Assembly: GCA_044772875.1 (NCBI GenBank)
Contig: CP173058.1
Span: 1-64,000, forward strand
DNA length: 64,000 bases
Direction: 5' to 3'
Origin: Morganella morganii_D
Lineage (GTDB): Bacteria; Pseudomonadota; Gammaproteobacteria; Enterobacterales; Enterobacteriaceae
How positions within the stretch are numbered: the stretch's first letter is position 1; every line of letters starts with the position of its first letter. Of the stretch, positions 62,126-64,000 are shown in pieces. Made by a program: the position numbers and the translations under genes. The notes under the pieces are model-generated. The model ran no database searches, was not told where the DNA came from, and saw only the letters and a program-made list of their open reading frames with translations.

Positions 62126-62563
62126 GTGAAAATTGCATTAAACGACCTGGATTTTATTGACCTTATCAGTGAGCGGCATACACGGCTCCGTGAGCGGATT
62201 GATACACTCTGGAATGCCCGGAGCGAAATTCACATGAGTAATTCTGAGTGGTACATTTTGTCGAGAGTGTATGACCAGCCGGTATCTGTGGCAGATATTT
62301 CCGCGACCGTGGCCATCTCCCGCCAGGCGATTCATAAATTCATCCGCCAGATGGAAGAGAAGGGATTAATCACTATCTTTGATGTTCAGGGCAGTAAAAA
62401 GCTTAAGGGTGTGAAAATGACGCCGCTCGGGCAGCAATGTTATGGCACCTATGAAGCTATCAAAACCGCATTGTGCGATGAAATTGGTACCGCTGTCGGG
62501 CAGGAAAATCTCGTGCTGATAACCCGGTTATTTCAGTTGCCCTGGTTTGATGAGAAACAGTAA
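62126..62563 (+). CDS. MarR family transcriptional regulator
   Basis: A 145-residue winged-helix protein. The recognition region is VADISATVAISRQAIHKFIRQMEEKGLITIFDVQGSKKLKGVKMTPLG, with the beta-wing at the end. Start is a GTG with AAGGAG seven bases upstream. It probably represses itself and the divergent exporter until a ligand releases it from the two palindromes. It ends at a strong terminator. Confidence 0.92.
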   Translation: MKIALNDLDFIDLISERHTRLRERIDTLWNARSEIHMSNSEWYILSRVYDQPVSVADISATVAISRQAIHKFIRQMEEKGLITIFDVQGSKKLKGVKMTPLGQQCYGTYEAIKTALCDEIGTAVGQENLVLITRLFQLPWFDEKQ

Positions 62564-62594
62564 CGCCTTTTCTGCTGCTCAGAAAAGGCGTTTT
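62562..62594 (+). terminator. Bidirectional terminator between the MarR gene and the next gene
   Basis: AACGCCTTTTCTG/CAGAAAAGGCGTT stem of 13 perfect pairs with a five-base loop, followed by TT. The symmetric A/T content lets it serve the convergent gene at 62598 too. Confidence 0.9.
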
Positions 62595-62597
62595 CGT

Positions 62598-62957
62598 TCA
62601 GGTATGGTCTGCGGCAGAGAGATGCGTAAACAGCCAGCGGAGCAGGACATCGGTTAGTGCGGCATCATCCGCCGGGTTCAGTTTTGCTGCTTCTTTCCGG
62701 AAATGCTGCCATAAAATACCGTTCTGCGCGGGGATTTGCCGGTGTAGGCGTTGTGCCGCCGCCAGCTTGCTGCTGATATCCGGCGGATCCGGAAAACGCG
62801 GCAGCGGCTTTCCGTACAGGCACTGCAGATCATCCTGCAACTGTGAAATTTGTGACGGTGCAAAATTGAGTAATTGTCCGCTTTGTATCAGTCCGGAGGA
62901 ATACTCCGCCTGAACCGCCTGTAATGATTGATGTAATACCTGTTGCAGTGTGTTCAT
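62598..62957 (-). CDS. Unidentified 119-residue cytoplasmic protein
   Basis: A helix-rich soluble protein with no signal peptide; I do not recognise the family. Visible segments are LQQVLHQSLQAVQAEYSSGL, a Pro-rich YGKPLPRFPDPPD linker around residues 48-60 and a C-terminal helix TDVLLRWLFTHL. A strong AGGAGAG ribosome binding site five bases before the ATG and normal GC content argue for a real gene. It is convergent with the MarR gene and stands alone. Confidence 0.65.
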   Translation of the reverse strand: MNTLQQVLHQSLQAVQAEYSSGLIQSGQLLNFAPSQISQLQDDLQCLYGKPLPRFPDPPDISSKLAAAQRLHRQIPAQNGILWQHFRKEAAKLNPADDAALTDVLLRWLFTHLSAADHT

Positions 62958-63309
62958 TTTTCTCTCCTGATAATCCGGGCTGCTGTGCCGGGGATAATAG
63001 CGGACAGAAAAATCAATGCTTCGCTGTCCGGCGAAATATCCGTGGTTATCATGGAAGAAGAAAAGAAACGGAACACTCCGGTTTCCTCAGATTGAAGTTT
63101 CCGCAGTTATCAATCAGTTACCCGGATAATTGAGATGTTGCGATGCATTCCATCGGATCCGCTGCCGGCGTTCCTTTAAAATATCAACGGATTAGCCGAT
63201 GTCCAGGACACCAAATGTGTCAACCTGATATCTGGCTGCTCAGGTAGGCAGACAGCTTCAAATGGGTAGACAGTAAAATGCTGCTATCTGCCTAATAGGC
63301 AGAATTAAG
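62958..63309 (+). other. Gene-free gap at the edge of the effector/immunity module
   Basis: About 350 bases without a gene. The right part has short related motifs, GGTAGGCAGACAG (63243) and GGGTAGACAG (63264), and a perfect palindrome CTGCCTAATAGGCAG (63288-63302) just after the stop of the 63310 gene. The palindrome may be a weak terminator for that gene; no T-run follows. Confidence 0.5.
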
Positions 63310-63720
63310 TTAATTATCTAATCCGTAAGTACCCGCCATCGGGTCTTCCCACGAATTATCTTTTTGGAAAAAATAAATTGAATCGTTATTATCCAGGATA
63401 ACCCGGCCAAGACCACTGGATTGCAGAACCCACTCTCCGGATACACCATTTTCAAATTCAACATTTCCGGTTGATACACATGAAGAGTAATATTCATGTA
63501 ACCATTTATTTTCTTTCGATTCTTCAGATGATTTAAAAAATTTTATAAGTTGATTTTTATTTGGTCTGAATTTTTTACAGGCATTTATTTCACCTTCGCC
63601 GGGAGCTTTGGTAACCGTAATACCAATGTTTTTAATTTCTATATTTTTCACAGCCATAGCATTCAATAAATTTGGTATGGTAGCCATTAAAAATATTAAG
63701 ATATATTTCTTATTTGCCAT
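63310..63720 (-). CDS. Small exported protein, probable periplasmic immunity protein
   Basis: A 136-residue protein with a signal peptide (KKYILIFLMATIPNLLNAMA) and a mature part with two Cys (NACKKF and YYSSCVSTG), then VEFENGVSGEWVLQSSGLGRVIL and SIYFFQKDNSWEDPMAGTYG. I recall similar small exported proteins next to antibacterial effector genes in enterobacteria, but cannot verify it. Its start overlaps by 25 bases the end of a peptidoglycan-amidase gene on the same strand, which is the expected layout of an effector and its periplasmic antidote. It is AT-rich. Function is inference from context. Confidence 0.65.
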   Translation of the reverse strand: MANKKYILIFLMATIPNLLNAMAVKNIEIKNIGITVTKAPGEGEINACKKFRPNKNQLIKFFKSSEESKENKWLHEYYSSCVSTGNVEFENGVSGEWVLQSSGLGRVILDNNDSIYFFQKDNSWEDPMAGTYGLDN

Positions 63721-64000
63721 GATGCGGTGCTCGCTTCTGTTTCATTTTTTCTGCCAACGTCAGGATGTCTGTACACTTCAGATGTTGAAATGTCCATAGA
63801 ATCTATTAACTCAGACACAAGCCATTTAAGAGATGTATTTTGTTTTGGATTCACACTCTCATATTCTTCTGTGGTTTTTCCTTTAATATCGTATGCTTTA
63901 CCGACTATTTCTATACCGATACTATCAATGTTACCAGGATAACGATCCGGAAATGGTCTGGCTTTTTCTATATCAGAAATATCCTTATATTTTCCTTTTA
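63696..64000 (-). CDS. C-terminus of an N-acetylmuramoyl-L-alanine amidase-type protein (cut by window edge)
   Basis: The last ~101 codons are in the window; the frame is open to the edge. The sequence contains FPDRYPGNIDSIGIEIVG, then PKQNTSLKWLVSELIDSMDI and SEVYRHPDVGRKNETEAS. This is the pattern of the zinc-dependent Amidase_2/PGRP fold: the His of HPDV is a metal ligand and the Lys of GRK is catalytic. It should cut the bond between muramic acid and the stem peptide. In this setting, overlapping a small exported protein, it is probably the toxic end of a secreted antibacterial effector; a phage-type lysozyme or housekeeping amidase is the alternative. Confidence 0.72.
   Translation of the reverse strand, partial: KGKYKDISDIEKARPFPDRYPGNIDSIGIEIVGKAYDIKGKTTEEYESVNPKQNTSLKWLVSELIDSMDISTSEVYRHPDVGRKNETEASTASWQIRNIS

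Noticed and set aside
1..64000. CRISPR arrays, tRNA or rRNA genes, intact insertion sequences
   Set aside because: None seen; the only strong tandem repeats are the coding repeats in ftsY.

Overview
The window looks like chromosome of a Morganellaceae enterobacterium, most likely Morganella (M. morganii type). The basis is gene content and remembered protein similarity: E. coli-like but clearly diverged FtsY/FtsE/FtsX/RpoH, FrdABCD, GlpABC, FdhF, Kdp and Liv proteins at moderate GC. No database search was possible. There are no rRNA or tRNA genes, no CRISPR array and no intact insertion sequence in view.

Layout. (1) About 300-4150 is an AT-rich accessory locus. It holds a divergent effector-like gene, a type III secretion chaperone, a YopH/SptP-type protein tyrosine phosphatase and a protein packed with Tyr motifs (including DPLYEEI) and polyproline motifs. 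This is probably a type III effector locus aimed at host phosphotyrosine signalling, and it is the most interesting part of the window. (2) 4157-11260: eamA, then a formate-hydrogenlyase-related block: selenoprotein fdhF, a short FhlA-like activator, and hydN-hypA-hypC. fdhF and hydN each have a sigma-54 promoter, and about 100 bp upstream of each lies the same 17-bp element, in opposite orientation. (3) 11261-21498: an orphan GH32 hydrolase, frdABCD (minus strand) and divergent glpABC (plus strand) with a perfect CRP site. (4) 21893-34821: gldA, yhhQ, tusA, a DUF817 gene, zntA with a ZntR operator, yhhN, yhhM, yhhL, rsmD, ftsY-ftsE-ftsX and rpoH. This is the conserved enterobacterial neighbourhood, with an FtsY enlarged by tandem repeats. 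(5) 34897-38817: a small HhH protein, then cdaR, a GntP-family permease and glycerate kinase. (6) 38870-53134: a YnfC-like protein, livK-HMGF, and kdpFABCDE with its KdpE box. (7) 53303-62957: dcuB, a chemoreceptor, an amidohydrolase, a Fur-boxed TonB receptor, and a divergent DHA2 exporter/MarR pair with two operators. (8) 63310-64000: the end of a peptidoglycan-amidase gene overlapping a small exported protein, probably an antibacterial effector and its periplasmic immunity protein, cut by the window edge.

How the genes work together. Much of the core serves anaerobic life: glycerol-3-phosphate oxidation (GlpABC) feeds quinol to fumarate reductase (FrdABCD), DcuB brings in fumarate in exchange for succinate, GldA handles glycerol, and FdhF/HydN/HypA/HypC belong to formate disposal and [NiFe]-hydrogenase maturation. 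Kdp, Liv, ZntA and the TonB receptor cover K+, branched-chain amino acids, zinc export and iron. The two ends of the window carry the interaction genes: host-directed effectors on the left, probable inter-bacterial effector/immunity on the right.
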